Of a stretch of DNA of 64,000 bases, positions 24,344-32,845 are shown one piece after another. A program made the translations under genes and the position numbers. Every line of letters begins with the position of its first letter. Positions within the stretch are counted from its first letter, which is position 1. The stretch lies in the NCBI RefSeq assembly GCF_026241135.1, contig NZ_JAPFGA010000011.1, positions 16,149 through 80,148 of the forward strand, given 5' to 3'. This DNA comes from Galbibacter kalidii. GTDB taxonomy: Bacteria; Bacteroidota; Bacteroidia; Flavobacteriales; Flavobacteriaceae. A model generated the notes under the pieces. The model was not told where the DNA came from. It did no database searches and worked only from the letters and a program-made list of their open reading frames with translations.

Positions 24344-24910
24344 ATGAAATTACGAGAAAAGAAACCTGCATTAATCCTAATAGATGTTCAAAAGGCTTTT
24401 TTAGATGAAGACTATTGGGGAGGGAACAGAAATAACAAAGATGCTGAAATTATTTGTGGTGAAATTTTGAATAAATGGAGAGAATTAAACTTGCCAATTT
24501 TTCATATCAGACACAGCTCCAAAAACTTGAAGTCAAAATTACATATCTCTAACGGAGGATTTCAATTTAATGAAAATGTAACGCCAACCGAAAACGAACC
24601 AATAATTACCAAAGACGTAAATAGTGCTTTTATCGGAACGGATTTAAAAGAGCAGTTAGAAAATTTGAATATCGATACGTTAGTGATAGTTGGAATAACT
24701 ACAAATCACTGTGTATCTACTACAACTCGAATGGCAGGAAACTTCGGTTATGAAACATATCTAATTTCAGATGCGACTGCAACGTTTGACCGAATTGGAA
24801 TTAACGGAGAAAAATATGACTCTGAAATTATACATTTAACAACACTTGCTAATTTAAATGAGGAATTTGCTACCGTGTGGAGCATTAAAAAATTAATGAA
24901 AGAATTATAA
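24344..24910 (+). CDS. Isochorismatase-family cysteine hydrolase
   Basis: 188 residues. The family triad is visible: Asp14 in ALILIDVQ, Lys90 in IITKDVNSAF and Cys123 in TTNHCVSTT. Cytoplasmic. Members hydrolyse nicotinamide, biuret, isochorismate or related amides; substrate cannot be read here. Repeat B stands before it and a cassette-end palindrome after it, so it looks like an acquired single-gene unit. Confidence 0.88.
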   Translation: MKLREKKPALILIDVQKAFLDEDYWGGNRNNKDAEIICGEILNKWRELNLPIFHIRHSSKNLKSKLHISNGGFQFNENVTPTENEPIITKDVNSAFIGTDLKEQLENLNIDTLVIVGITTNHCVSTTTRMAGNFGYETYLISDATATFDRIGINGEKYDSEIIHLTTLANLNEEFATVWSIKKLMKEL

Positions 24911-24915
24911 GACGC

Positions 24916-24976
24916 TGCACAACAAAAAATAAACGCCATTAACAACGGGTGTTTATTTAGAATGTTAGCGGCAAGC
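24916..24976 (+). repeat. Cassette-end inverted repeat (attC-like)
   Basis: AAATAAACGCC pairs with GGTGTTTATTT around an ATTAACAACG loop. Outer boxes GCACAAC and GTTAGCGGC face each other. This is the copy nearest to integron core-site form (AAC...GTT). Confidence 0.6.
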
Positions 24977-25043
24977 TAAAGCGAATACTGTAACAATAAA
25001 TAAATAATCGAATCTTTAAAAGTGAACACTAACTGATTTCATT

Positions 25044-26573
25044 ATGAGATTGACTATTCTAAAAATTTTGATCCTTTTCCAAGCTAATCTTATCGCTGCA
25101 CAGACCTCACTCGAGGAAATTGACCTTGAAAACGGAAAATACAATGTAGGATTTCAACATTATACAACTTCTGACAGTACAAGAACTTATAGTAGAATCT
25201 ATGACTACACCAACAAAAAGATAACAAGACCAATTCCAGTAAGTATATGGTATCCTTCTGAAGAAAATGTAGTTAACGGAGAGCCGTTGGTGGTTCTAGA
25301 TTACCTTGAAATCCTAAAAAAAGAAGAAGAATGGGAACATTTGCCCAATGAACAAATATTAAACTGGTTTGATTATCCCAACACACCTGCAAATCAAAAA
25401 CACCTTGTCGAACAAACAACAGCATATGCTAAAGCAGAATTCGAAAAAGGAAAATTTCCGGTGATTGTCTACGCACCAGGCCTCCACAGATCATCAATCG
25501 AAAACTTTGCCCTTTGCGAATATCTGGCAAGTCACGGTTTTGTTGTGATATCAAGTCCAAGTCGAGGAACCGAAACCCGTTGGTTCAGCAATAACAACGC
25601 AAAGGAAATGGAAACCCAGGCCAGGGATGTAGAGTTTTTGATGAAAGAAGCAGGCAAATTTCCAATTGCGAATTATGACAAAATTGCACTAATGGGTTTT
25701 AGCGCTGGCGGTTTATCAAATATCATCGTACAAAATCGCAATGACAATGTAAAGGCTATTGTTAGTCTTGACGGCAAAGAAAGATATGCATATGAGCTAC
25801 TGAACCAATCACCGTTTTTTGATGCTCAAAATATAGATGTCCCGTACATTCATATGGCACAGAAAGACATTCCTGAACTCGTCTTGAAAGAAGATCATAT
25901 TAATGCTGAACTTAACACAAAATTTCAGTTATTCGACAGTTTATCGAAGAGTAGGGCATATCGATTAAAGTTTCACAACCTTACACATGGCTATTTCAGT
26001 ACTTTGGACGTTCTCTTTGCCAATAGGGATAAAAGACAAGACAAAAGCGATGCTGAAATCATGGAATCCTACAAATGGGTTGCGACGTACACATTGAATT
26101 TTTTGGAAGCCACTTTAAATAAGGATAAAAACGCATCAAAGTTCATCGAAAACAATCCGCGTAATCATGGAGCTACAAATAGCCTAGTCACTCTAAAAAT
26201 TAAACAACCGGAAAAAGATGAGTTCACGTTTCGGGATTTTAACGACCTGGCATCAAACCGAAACTATGAAAACTTATTACAACTTTATGACTCCATAGCG
26301 AAAATGCATCCTTCGTTAGAAATTCCGGAAGGCCATTTAAATTACCTTGGACTACAACTTGTTTTCAATCCAAATACATCTTTGCAAGGAATACATGTAT
26401 TTTTATTGGCAACCAAACTTTATCCGAATTCTGCGAATCTTTACGATAGCTTAGCAGAGGGATATTTGTTCATGGACAACAAAGAAAAGGCTATTGAAAG
26501 TTTTGAAAAGGTTTTGGAGTTAAATTCCCAAAATCAAAACGCCATAAGCCGATTGGAACAACTAAGGGAGTAA
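25044..26573 (+). CDS. Secreted alpha/beta hydrolase with C-terminal TPR
   Basis: 509 residues. Signal peptide ending near AAQ (residue 20). Hydrolase core with FPVIVYAPGLHRS (oxyanion region, about 138-150) and nucleophile GFSAGG (Ser220), like PAF-acetylhydrolase/dienelactone hydrolase-type enzymes. The catalytic His is probably in LTHGYF. Residues about 430-505 hold a TPR pair (ANLYDSLAEGYLFMDNKEKAIESFEKVLELN). Probably periplasmic or surface; substrate unknown. Plus-strand single gene in the cassette-like array. Confidence 0.8.
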   Translation: MRLTILKILILFQANLIAAQTSLEEIDLENGKYNVGFQHYTTSDSTRTYSRIYDYTNKKITRPIPVSIWYPSEENVVNGEPLVVLDYLEILKKEEEWEHLPNEQILNWFDYPNTPANQKHLVEQTTAYAKAEFEKGKFPVIVYAPGLHRSSIENFALCEYLASHGFVVISSPSRGTETRWFSNNNAKEMETQARDVEFLMKEAGKFPIANYDKIALMGFSAGGLSNIIVQNRNDNVKAIVSLDGKERYAYELLNQSPFFDAQNIDVPYIHMAQKDIPELVLKEDHINAELNTKFQLFDSLSKSRAYRLKFHNLTHGYFSTLDVLFANRDKRQDKSDAEIMESYKWVATYTLNFLEATLNKDKNASKFIENNPRNHGATNSLVTLKIKQPEKDEFTFRDFNDLASNRNYENLLQLYDSIAKMHPSLEIPEGHLNYLGLQLVFNPNTSLQGIHVFLLATKLYPNSANLYDSLAEGYLFMDNKEKAIESFEKVLELNSQNQNAISRLEQLRE

Positions 26574-26618
26574 AGTCCGTCGCTAACATTGGCGGTAATC
26601 TTGAACATATTAATCCTA

Positions 26619-27671
26619 ATGAAAAAATATTGCTTTCTACTTCTTTTTATTTCAACATCCTGTTTTGGACAAAAAGAACAAATTGATAGTATTCTAGATA
26701 AAGAATATAAACTAGGTCATTTCAATGGCTCTATATTGGTAATGAAAAACAACAAAATAATAACCGATTTAAACAAGGGTTTTGCAAATTTCCAATTTAA
26801 AGTTCCTATTGACGAAAAGACTAAATTCCCCATCGCATCAACAACAAAATTATTTACGGTAATTGCAATTCTACAACTTCAGGAAAAAGGAAAACTTAAG
26901 TTTAATGACAAAATATCAAAGTATATTGATAGCTTGCCAAAAAAATGTACGAATATTACAGTTTCAGACCTTTTACTCCATAAATCAGGATTGGCTAATG
27001 AACCCATAAAAGCTTATCTCTCTAAATACAAACTAGATAATTTTATCAAAAATTTTGTAAAGAGAAAACAACCACTTCACTCTATCAATTTTAATTATAA
27101 TAACGTAGATTACATTCTATTGTCATTAATCATAGAAAAAGCCACAAACCTAACTTTTTCAAAAGCAATAGAAAATCAAATTTTAGAACCTTTAAATTTA
27201 CCCAATACTGGATTTGTGAGTGAAAGTGAGGTAATTCCAAATCTTGCCTATGGATATCATAATTACACATTTGGGAGTGGGAAACCAAGCGACAAACTTT
27301 ACAATGACAGGAGATTTATATCAAATTATTATGGCGCAGGTCAAATGTATTCTACCACTTGGGACTTATATCATTTAATAAAAGCACTAAGAAATGACAA
27401 ATTTATTTCTGAACAAAGCAAAATTAAATATCTGACTAAAAAACAAGATAATAATTACATAGATTGGTTACAAGGTTACCCAACATTTGGGTTTTTCTTA
27501 GATGATAAAACATACAGTTTTCCTATTTTAAGAAGAGGCGGAAATATTGATGGTTTTAATTCAGAAATTATAACGGATAAAAAATTCAATAGAATAGTAA
27601 TTATTCTTTGCAATACAGACACGGCAGACTTAAAAGAAATTAGCAATAAAATATTTAGCTTGATAGAATAA
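26619..27671 (+). CDS. Secreted serine beta-lactamase-like hydrolase
   Basis: 350 residues from MKKYCFLLLF; a TTG 30 bp upstream is also open, but the ATG gives a clean signal sequence. The class C/penicillin-binding fold motifs are STTK (Ser74, Lys77), YNN (Tyr160, Asn162) and RGGNIDGFNS in place of the usual HGG..GF. Such proteins are esterases or D-amino-acid peptidases more often than true beta-lactamases. Upstream CGCTAACATTGGCGG resembles the cassette junctions. Low GC. Confidence 0.82.
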   Translation: MKKYCFLLLFISTSCFGQKEQIDSILDKEYKLGHFNGSILVMKNNKIITDLNKGFANFQFKVPIDEKTKFPIASTTKLFTVIAILQLQEKGKLKFNDKISKYIDSLPKKCTNITVSDLLLHKSGLANEPIKAYLSKYKLDNFIKNFVKRKQPLHSINFNYNNVDYILLSLIIEKATNLTFSKAIENQILEPLNLPNTGFVSESEVIPNLAYGYHNYTFGSGKPSDKLYNDRRFISNYYGAGQMYSTTWDLYHLIKALRNDKFISEQSKIKYLTKKQDNNYIDWLQGYPTFGFFLDDKTYSFPILRRGGNIDGFNSEIITDKKFNRIVIILCNTDTADLKEISNKIFSLIE

Positions 27672-27693
27672 AAACTACCTCCAGCACCGGTAA

Positions 27694-27729
27694 CCGATTT
27701 GCACAAGCCACTAGTTTTATAAAAACAAG
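27694..27729 (+). repeat. Partial cassette-end repeat A
   Basis: Shares TTGCACAAGC and TTTTATAAAAACAAG with the starts of repeat A at 23976 and 32566, then diverges. It follows the serine-hydrolase gene, the same position the full copies take. Confidence 0.7.
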
Positions 27730-27847
27730 GGATATATTTAAATTAAAACATTGTTAAAATAAAAAAGAATGCAATTACTGTAACAATCCAATAAAAAATG
27801 GCTCTTTATAATACGGAGAAGCTTAGCTTATTAATGACCAAAAACAT

Positions 27848-28093
27848 ATGAAATATTTTTTATCATCATTTAAACCCTTGTTTTTTGCAGTCATCCTATG
27901 TATCTCCTTTTCTGTTATTGCACAGGAAGAGGAATTATGGTTTGGGACCTACACCGATGAAAACGGAAAAATCCTTCAAGGGCGTTACCTGGTGGTTCAA
28001 CAAGGAAGTGCCATTAAGAGCCTTAGACTTACACCTTACGGGAGAACTCCGGTCGATTTTAATATTATCGAAAATGATACAGGAAAACCTTAG
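27848..28093 (+). CDS. Short secreted protein, possibly truncated
   Basis: 81 residues with a signal peptide (LFFAVILCISFSVIAQ) and a short mature part EEELWFGTYTDENGKILQGRYLVV. It ends abruptly at NDTGKP. The stop is 30 bp before a serine-hydrolase gene. The mature part reads like the first strands of a larger domain, so it may be the surviving N-terminus of a longer secreted protein. No family recognised. Confidence 0.55.
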   Translation: MKYFLSSFKPLFFAVILCISFSVIAQEEELWFGTYTDENGKILQGRYLVVQQGSAIKSLRLTPYGRTPVDFNIIENDTGKP

Positions 28094-28123
28094 GGAATAT
28101 TCATCAATCAAAAATCATCCAAA

Positions 28124-29761
28124 ATGAAACGGTATATATGTCTTTTACTTCTTTATACGTTTTCGCTATTTCCCTTACTTGCCCAGAAGATGAACGACCA
28201 ATTGGGTTCGATCGTCGAAAACAAATTTTCGGCACAGTCCCCGGGAGCGGTCATTGCTATAGTTAAAAACGGGCAAACCCTTTATCAAAGGGCTATCGGT
28301 AAAGCCAATATGGAACTGGATGTACCTCTTGTCCCCGAACATGTTTTTCGTATCGGCTCCCTTACCAAACAATTTACAGCTGTGGGGATCTTACAACTCA
28401 TGGAAAAAGGAAAACTTTCCCTTGATGACCCTATCACCAAATATATCCAGGACTACCCTGGGTACGGAGATTCCATTACTATTGCCCAGTTGCTGTCCCA
28501 TACCTCCGGAATTGTCAACTATACCAGTATGGAAGGGTTTGCCTCCCCGGATATCCGTAGACAAGATATGACTCCCCAGGAGCTCATCAATTACTTTAAA
28601 AACGAACCTGTACGCTTTAAACCAGGGGAACGTTTTGAATACTCCAATTCCGGTTATGTGGTCTTGGGATATATCATCGAACAGGTGTCCGGAATGTCCT
28701 ATGAAGATTTTATGAAGACCTCTATTTTTGAACCGTTAAAGATGTTAGATACACATTATGACCATACTTCCAAAGTCATTCCGGGAAGGGTTTCCGGATA
28801 TTCAAGACACGGGAAAGAATATAAAAACGCTGATTACCTGAGCATGTCGCTCCCCTATGCCGCTGGTTCCCTGATCTCCAGTTCCCGGGACCTACAGCGG
28901 TGGAACCAAGCTGTTCTTAATAATACGTTGTTGGACACCTCTAGCTGGCATATGGCACTTCAGCCATATCATATTAATAACGGAACCCTTATTTCTTATG
29001 GTTTAGGATGGCGTATGGGAAACATCCAGAGTATCCCAACAGTAAAGCATGGAGGCCTGGTCAACGGGTTTGCCAGTTATTCACTGATCGTTCCGGAAGA
29101 AAAACTTTCAACGGTTATTTTAACTAATTGCAATTGTTATCAAAACCTAGATAAGCTCGCCACTGAACTGACAGCTATTATGATGGAAAAACCTTTTGAT
29201 TTTCCCATAGTTAACGTTCCCGTCAAAGAACTGGGGGCTTACCAGGGACTTTATGAAAATGACCAGGGAGAAAGGCGGATGATACGCCTGGAAGACGGAA
29301 AACTGCTCTTGTTTTCCATTGGGGGGACCAAATCGGAACTCCTGCCTTTCCCGGAAAACAAATTGCATATCGCTAACACCCTGGATTACCTTATTTTTGA
29401 AAAAGAAGACAATAAAGCCAGTCGGACCTTCAAGTTTATGAATACCAATATCCCTACTAACTGGCAGCGTATTAATAACAAAGTTACTGCCAGAAAACCA
29501 TACTCACTTTCCATCCGGCAACTGGATCGTTATGTGGGAAAATATAAGTTTTCATCCAAATTTATCCTGACCATTGAAAGACACCAGAAAAAACTATATG
29601 GTGTGGTAGGGAATGACAAAAAGGAACTGGTTCCTTTTAAAAAACATTCTTTCTTTGTCAGGGTTTTTGATGCTACCCTGGTGTTTCATCCGGGTAACAG
29701 GGGAGAAATAGTGCGTATGACTAAAATTCAGGGAGATGAGCAAATAGCTCAAAAATTGTAA
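28124..29761 (+). CDS. Secreted beta-lactamase-family serine hydrolase with C-terminal domain
   Basis: 545 residues. Signal peptide ending LLAQ. Catalytic motifs SLTK (Ser79, Lys82), YSN (Tyr173, Asn175) and HGGLVNGF (about 310). From about residue 370 two small beta-domains follow (YQGLYENDQGERRMIRLEDG and YVGKYKFSSKFILTIERHQ), as in DUF3471-type tails of these hydrolases. More GC-rich than the preceding cassette genes, which suggests a different source. Probably a periplasmic esterase or peptidase. Confidence 0.88.
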   Translation: MKRYICLLLLYTFSLFPLLAQKMNDQLGSIVENKFSAQSPGAVIAIVKNGQTLYQRAIGKANMELDVPLVPEHVFRIGSLTKQFTAVGILQLMEKGKLSLDDPITKYIQDYPGYGDSITIAQLLSHTSGIVNYTSMEGFASPDIRRQDMTPQELINYFKNEPVRFKPGERFEYSNSGYVVLGYIIEQVSGMSYEDFMKTSIFEPLKMLDTHYDHTSKVIPGRVSGYSRHGKEYKNADYLSMSLPYAAGSLISSSRDLQRWNQAVLNNTLLDTSSWHMALQPYHINNGTLISYGLGWRMGNIQSIPTVKHGGLVNGFASYSLIVPEEKLSTVILTNCNCYQNLDKLATELTAIMMEKPFDFPIVNVPVKELGAYQGLYENDQGERRMIRLEDGKLLLFSIGGTKSELLPFPENKLHIANTLDYLIFEKEDNKASRTFKFMNTNIPTNWQRINNKVTARKPYSLSIRQLDRYVGKYKFSSKFILTIERHQKKLYGVVGNDKKELVPFKKHSFFVRVFDATLVFHPGNRGEIVRMTKIQGDEQIAQKL

Positions 29762-29870
29762 TGCAAAAAAGAAACTCATCAGGCTATTTCTTGTTTAAAA
29801 ATCTTTTCTATTTTGGGAATACCCCTTGTAGCCTAAACCATTGGACGTAATTTTAAACAAACCCTCTTTA

Positions 29871-31379
29871 ATGAAACTAAAAATCCTGATTTTAACAATA
29901 TTTAGTCTTTGTTCCATTTTCTCTAATGCACAAAGCAATTGGCTGACAAAAAAGCAGATAACTGAAGACATTGAATTTCTAACAAAAACTCTAAATGAAA
30001 AATCGTCCTATGTTTACCTAAACGGATATGACTTCAATAACGATTTTGAAAATTATCTAAAAACCATAGGGGACTCCACCCGACTTGAAGATTTTGGTCT
30101 GTTTATTACCAAAACTTTGGCGAAAATCGGAGACAGGCATTCCTCCTTGTCAACAATAAGAGGTTATGATTTAAACGAATCTCTCTTTTTACCATTCATT
30201 TACGCACCTGTAAACGATAAGGTTGTTGTTTTGAATTTTGACCAGAACAAAAATTTAAAAATCTTCAACCCTAAATTTCCTTATCTCAAAAAGATTGAGG
30301 GAACGGATATTAATAATTTCCTGCAAAAAACACGTCCCGAAGATATAAAAGCCCCTAAAGAAACCTATTTTACATTGGCCGTCAGGGATATTCGGGACAT
30401 CCAAAAAAATTATACACTTCTCGACAAACCATTACCAAAAGAAATCGAATTGACACTTTCAGATTCTGCTTTCCAAAATGACACTACTTTGACTGTTTCG
30501 GTAGTTAACAAATCAGAAAGATTACGCCCTTGGGACGAAAAATTTGAAAGAGATTATCTTTTCATAGAAGATGAAGACTTTAATAAACCTGAAATCTTTG
30601 AAAAACTATTTAGCATAAAAGACAACATTGCTTATATCAAGCTTCCTGAAATGGTCAACAAAGATGAAGCCCCTCTTCTTTTTGACAAAGTCAACTCATT
30701 TATGAAATCTATCCAAAATGACAGCAGAGCTTTGATTATTGATGTAAGAGCCAACAGTGGCGGAACCCGTGATTTGTTATATGAATTTGCAAAATATTTC
30801 ATTCATCCCGATTCCGTGTATGTTGTAAACGCCACAAGACAAAAAGGTCCAATTCCATTACCTAAAGAATGTATAGAACGATTACACAGCAGGTTTTTGT
30901 TTTCCTTTTCTGAATTGGATAATAAAGAGCAAAAAAAGGCTACTGAATTTTTGGAAACCTTTAAACCAATCTATGAATTGGATGAAAAAAAATACAGCGA
31001 ATATTATTTTGGATTGTTAAATGGAAGAAAATTAGCTAAACAGTCTTTTTACTACAATAAACCTGTTTACATTATGGCCAATGAAAAGACTTTTAGTGCA
31101 GCATCCGTTTTTGTTGCTGCTTTTAAGGGATTACCGAATATCAAAATTGTCGGTGTAAGAACAGACGGCTCAAGTGGTAACAGCGATTGGGTTGACTTGC
31201 CTAACTCAAAATTATTTGGAAAAATCAGCACAATGGTTTCTTTTCAAAAGGATGGAAAAATCCTTGATGGTTACGGAACAGCCCCCGACATAAGAATTGA
31301 AAGAGACCTTGATCAAGTTCTTTGGAAATCGGACACACAACTTGAAAACTTACAAAATTCAATACTGACCGAAAATTAA
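29871..31379 (+). CDS. Secreted S41-family peptidase
   Basis: 502 residues from MKLKILIL; a TTG 30 bp upstream is open, but the ATG gives a proper signal peptide ending SNAQ. The S41 (C-terminal processing protease/tricorn core) features are IIDVRANSGGTRDLLYEF and the catalytic serine in EKTFSAASVF, followed by KIVGVRTDGSSGNS and a final YGTAPDIRIERD. No clear PDZ domain. Probably periplasmic. Last large gene of the cassette-like array before the M16 remnant. Confidence 0.85.
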   Translation: MKLKILILTIFSLCSIFSNAQSNWLTKKQITEDIEFLTKTLNEKSSYVYLNGYDFNNDFENYLKTIGDSTRLEDFGLFITKTLAKIGDRHSSLSTIRGYDLNESLFLPFIYAPVNDKVVVLNFDQNKNLKIFNPKFPYLKKIEGTDINNFLQKTRPEDIKAPKETYFTLAVRDIRDIQKNYTLLDKPLPKEIELTLSDSAFQNDTTLTVSVVNKSERLRPWDEKFERDYLFIEDEDFNKPEIFEKLFSIKDNIAYIKLPEMVNKDEAPLLFDKVNSFMKSIQNDSRALIIDVRANSGGTRDLLYEFAKYFIHPDSVYVVNATRQKGPIPLPKECIERLHSRFLFSFSELDNKEQKKATEFLETFKPIYELDEKKYSEYYFGLLNGRKLAKQSFYYNKPVYIMANEKTFSAASVFVAAFKGLPNIKIVGVRTDGSSGNSDWVDLPNSKLFGKISTMVSFQKDGKILDGYGTAPDIRIERDLDQVLWKSDTQLENLQNSILTEN

Positions 31380-31557
31380 AAAACTAGGTACAATAGCTAA
31401 GCGTTCGTGTGGTCGGAACGGCCAAACATGAACGCCGTGTTGACTATGCTGGGTTTGCTTTTCTCATATAGGAAACCGAGAGATACTTATATTTAAAATA
31501 ATACTTTTTATTTCCGTAAACATCAAAAAACCGGATCGTTCCTGAAAAGCTGTGGCT

Positions 31558-31595
31558 TGAAAAAATAAAAGCTGCCGGATTCTCTCTCGGCAGCT
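31558..31595 (-). terminator. Terminator of the broken M16 gene
   Basis: AGCTGCCG (31570-31577) pairs with CGGCAGCT (31588-31595). On the minus strand it is followed by TTTTATTTTTTC. It lies 33 bp downstream of the stop of the M16 remnant, so it is the original terminator of that lost gene. Confidence 0.85.
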
Positions 31596-31627
31596 CTAAC
31601 TAACACAAATAATTTAATCAAATTATA

Positions 31628-31761
31628 TTAAAAAGGTTTTTCCTTTTCTGGTAATAAAATAAATTGCGAATACGTTTTACCCGTAAGATATTTTATTGCG
31701 GCCTCCTGCAATTCTTTAGCCGTTAATGAATCAGCAAAAGAATTATAATCCAAAATATCTT
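31628..31761 (-). pseudogene. C-terminal fragment of an M16 zinc protease
   Basis: The minus-strand frame reads KDILDYNSFADSLTAKEL, then QEAAIKYLTGKTYSQFI and LLPEKEKPF before a stop, which is the typical C-terminus of insulinase/pitrilysin-type (M16) proteases of Bacteroidota. Only about 44 codons remain. The break coincides with the left end of repeat B copy 3 (31762), and the terminator still follows. A resident M16 gene was cut when the accessory array arrived or was rearranged. Confidence 0.75.
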
Positions 31762-31944
31762 TAGCTTACATGGTAATGATTCATAAACTATTTAGGTTGA
31801 ATAAAAATGAAAAAAAATAGTATGTTTACAAGAGCCTAGCATACTTTTTAAAATTATTGGCAGGGATATAAAGAATAAAAACCTGTGCATAGCCCCCCGA
31901 ATTTTCGGAATAAACAGGGAAATGTTGGGGATATAAACAAGTTG
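31762..31944 (+). repeat. Cassette-boundary repeat B, copy 3
   Basis: Almost identical to copy 1 over its full length from AGCTTACATG to ACAAGTTG. It truncates the M16 gene on its left and leads into the ParD/ParE promoter on its right. Confidence 0.9.
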
Positions 31945-31951
31945 TGTACAA

Positions 31952-31983
31952 TTTGAAAATATTACCAATATTTGGTATATTTG
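31952..31983 (+). promoter_or_regulatory. Promoter and operator of parDE (1)
   Basis: TTTG (-33, 31952-31955) and TATATTTG (-7, 31976-31983), 20 bp apart, fit the Bacteroidota promoter. The inverted repeat ACCAA-TAT-TTGGT (31963-31975) sits between them, a good place for ParD autorepression. The start codon at 32000 is 16 bp further. Confidence 0.75.
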
Positions 31984-31999
31984 AATAAAAATTTCCAAA

Positions 32000-32242
32000 A
32001 TGGGGAAAAACACATCAATATCACTCGGAAATCATTTTGAGGATTTCATTAGAGAAGAAGTAAAATCTGGAAGATATGGTTCTGTCAGCGAAGTTATTCG
32101 TTCAGCATTGCGATTGTTAGAACGTGAAGAAAAAAAGGAAAGAGAACTGATTAAAGCTCTTGAAGTCGGCGAACAAAGCGGATTTGTTGAAAATTTTGAC
32201 CCTAAACAAAATCTGACCAAATTACATCGCCAACACTTATGA
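32000..32242 (+). CDS. parD: ParD-like antitoxin
   Basis: 80 residues. The N-terminal ribbon-helix-helix (TSISLGNHFEDFIREEVKSGRYGSVSEVIRSALRLLE, abbreviated) is followed by a charged tail that would wrap the toxin. It overlaps the toxin start by 4 bp (ATGA), the usual coupling for toxin-antitoxin pairs. Probably binds the inverted repeat in its own promoter. Between cassette repeats B and A, so it may stabilise the array. Confidence 0.88.
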   Translation: MGKNTSISLGNHFEDFIREEVKSGRYGSVSEVIRSALRLLEREEKKERELIKALEVGEQSGFVENFDPKQNLTKLHRQHL

Positions 32243-32541
32243 GTAAAAACAAATATCGAATAAGTAAACAAGCGATTGATGATTTAAATGATATTTGGGC
32301 TTATACTTTTCACAAATGGTCGAAAGAACAAGCCGATAGATATTATGATTTGATAATTGCGGAAATTGAGTTTATAGCTGACAATTTTATGGCTGGAGAG
32401 TCAGCGGAACAAACTCGAAAAAATTATCGAGTGACTAAAATAAAATCCTATTTGATTTTTTATCGAAAAGCGGAAAACGACATCGTGGAAATCGTTAGAA
32501 TTTTACACCAACGAATGGATATAAAAAAACGACTGAAATAA
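32239..32541 (+). CDS. parE: ParE-like toxin
   Basis: 100 residues of the RelE/ParE fold: YRISKQAIDDLNDIWAYTFHKWSKEQADRYY (abbreviated), then RVTKIKSYLIFYRKAENDIVEIVRILHQRMD. ParE toxins poison DNA gyrase, unlike RelE ribonucleases; the short basic C-terminus and the parD partner favour ParE. Directly followed by repeat A with a terminator. Confidence 0.88.
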   Translation: MSKNKYRISKQAIDDLNDIWAYTFHKWSKEQADRYYDLIIAEIEFIADNFMAGESAEQTRKNYRVTKIKSYLIFYRKAENDIVEIVRILHQRMDIKKRLK

Positions 32542-32565
32542 AAAACTCCACACAACAACAATAAC

Positions 32566-32666
32566 CGTTGCGCAACCCTATAATTTTACAAAAACAAGAT
32601 ACAAATCAGCCCTTTTAAGGGCTTTTATTTTATAGTGTAATTTAGTTGCAAGCTAAAATTACGAGG
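32566..32666 (+). repeat. Cassette-end repeat A, copy 2 with terminator
   Basis: Near-identical to 23976-24075. The hairpin AGCCCTT/AAGGGCT lies at 32608-32623 with a T-rich tail, ending the parDE transcript. It marks the right end of the cassette-like array. Confidence 0.9.
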
Positions 32667-32845
32667 CTTAGAAAGGAGTAAAAAGCGATGTATGATAACT
32701 TTTAAAGAAAAGCAAACACCCTGCAGGCTTATTGCCCCGCTTTTAGTGCATTTTTCGATGAATTTAAGGTGCTTTTTAAGGTTGTAGGCAATGGCAGCAT
32801 TTTTATTTCCAGTAAGGCACGACCTAATACCATAAATTAACCCGC

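Noticed and set aside
24916-24976. Classical integron attC site
   Set aside because: The core boxes come close (CACAAC and GTTAGCG) but do not satisfy the standard R' and R'' consensus and no integrase is present, so it is reported only as attC-like.
28124-29761. Antibiotic-resistance beta-lactamase
   Set aside because: The SxxK and YSN motifs are shared by many esterases and peptidases; the C-terminal extra domains and lack of a KTG motif argue against a true beta-lactamase.
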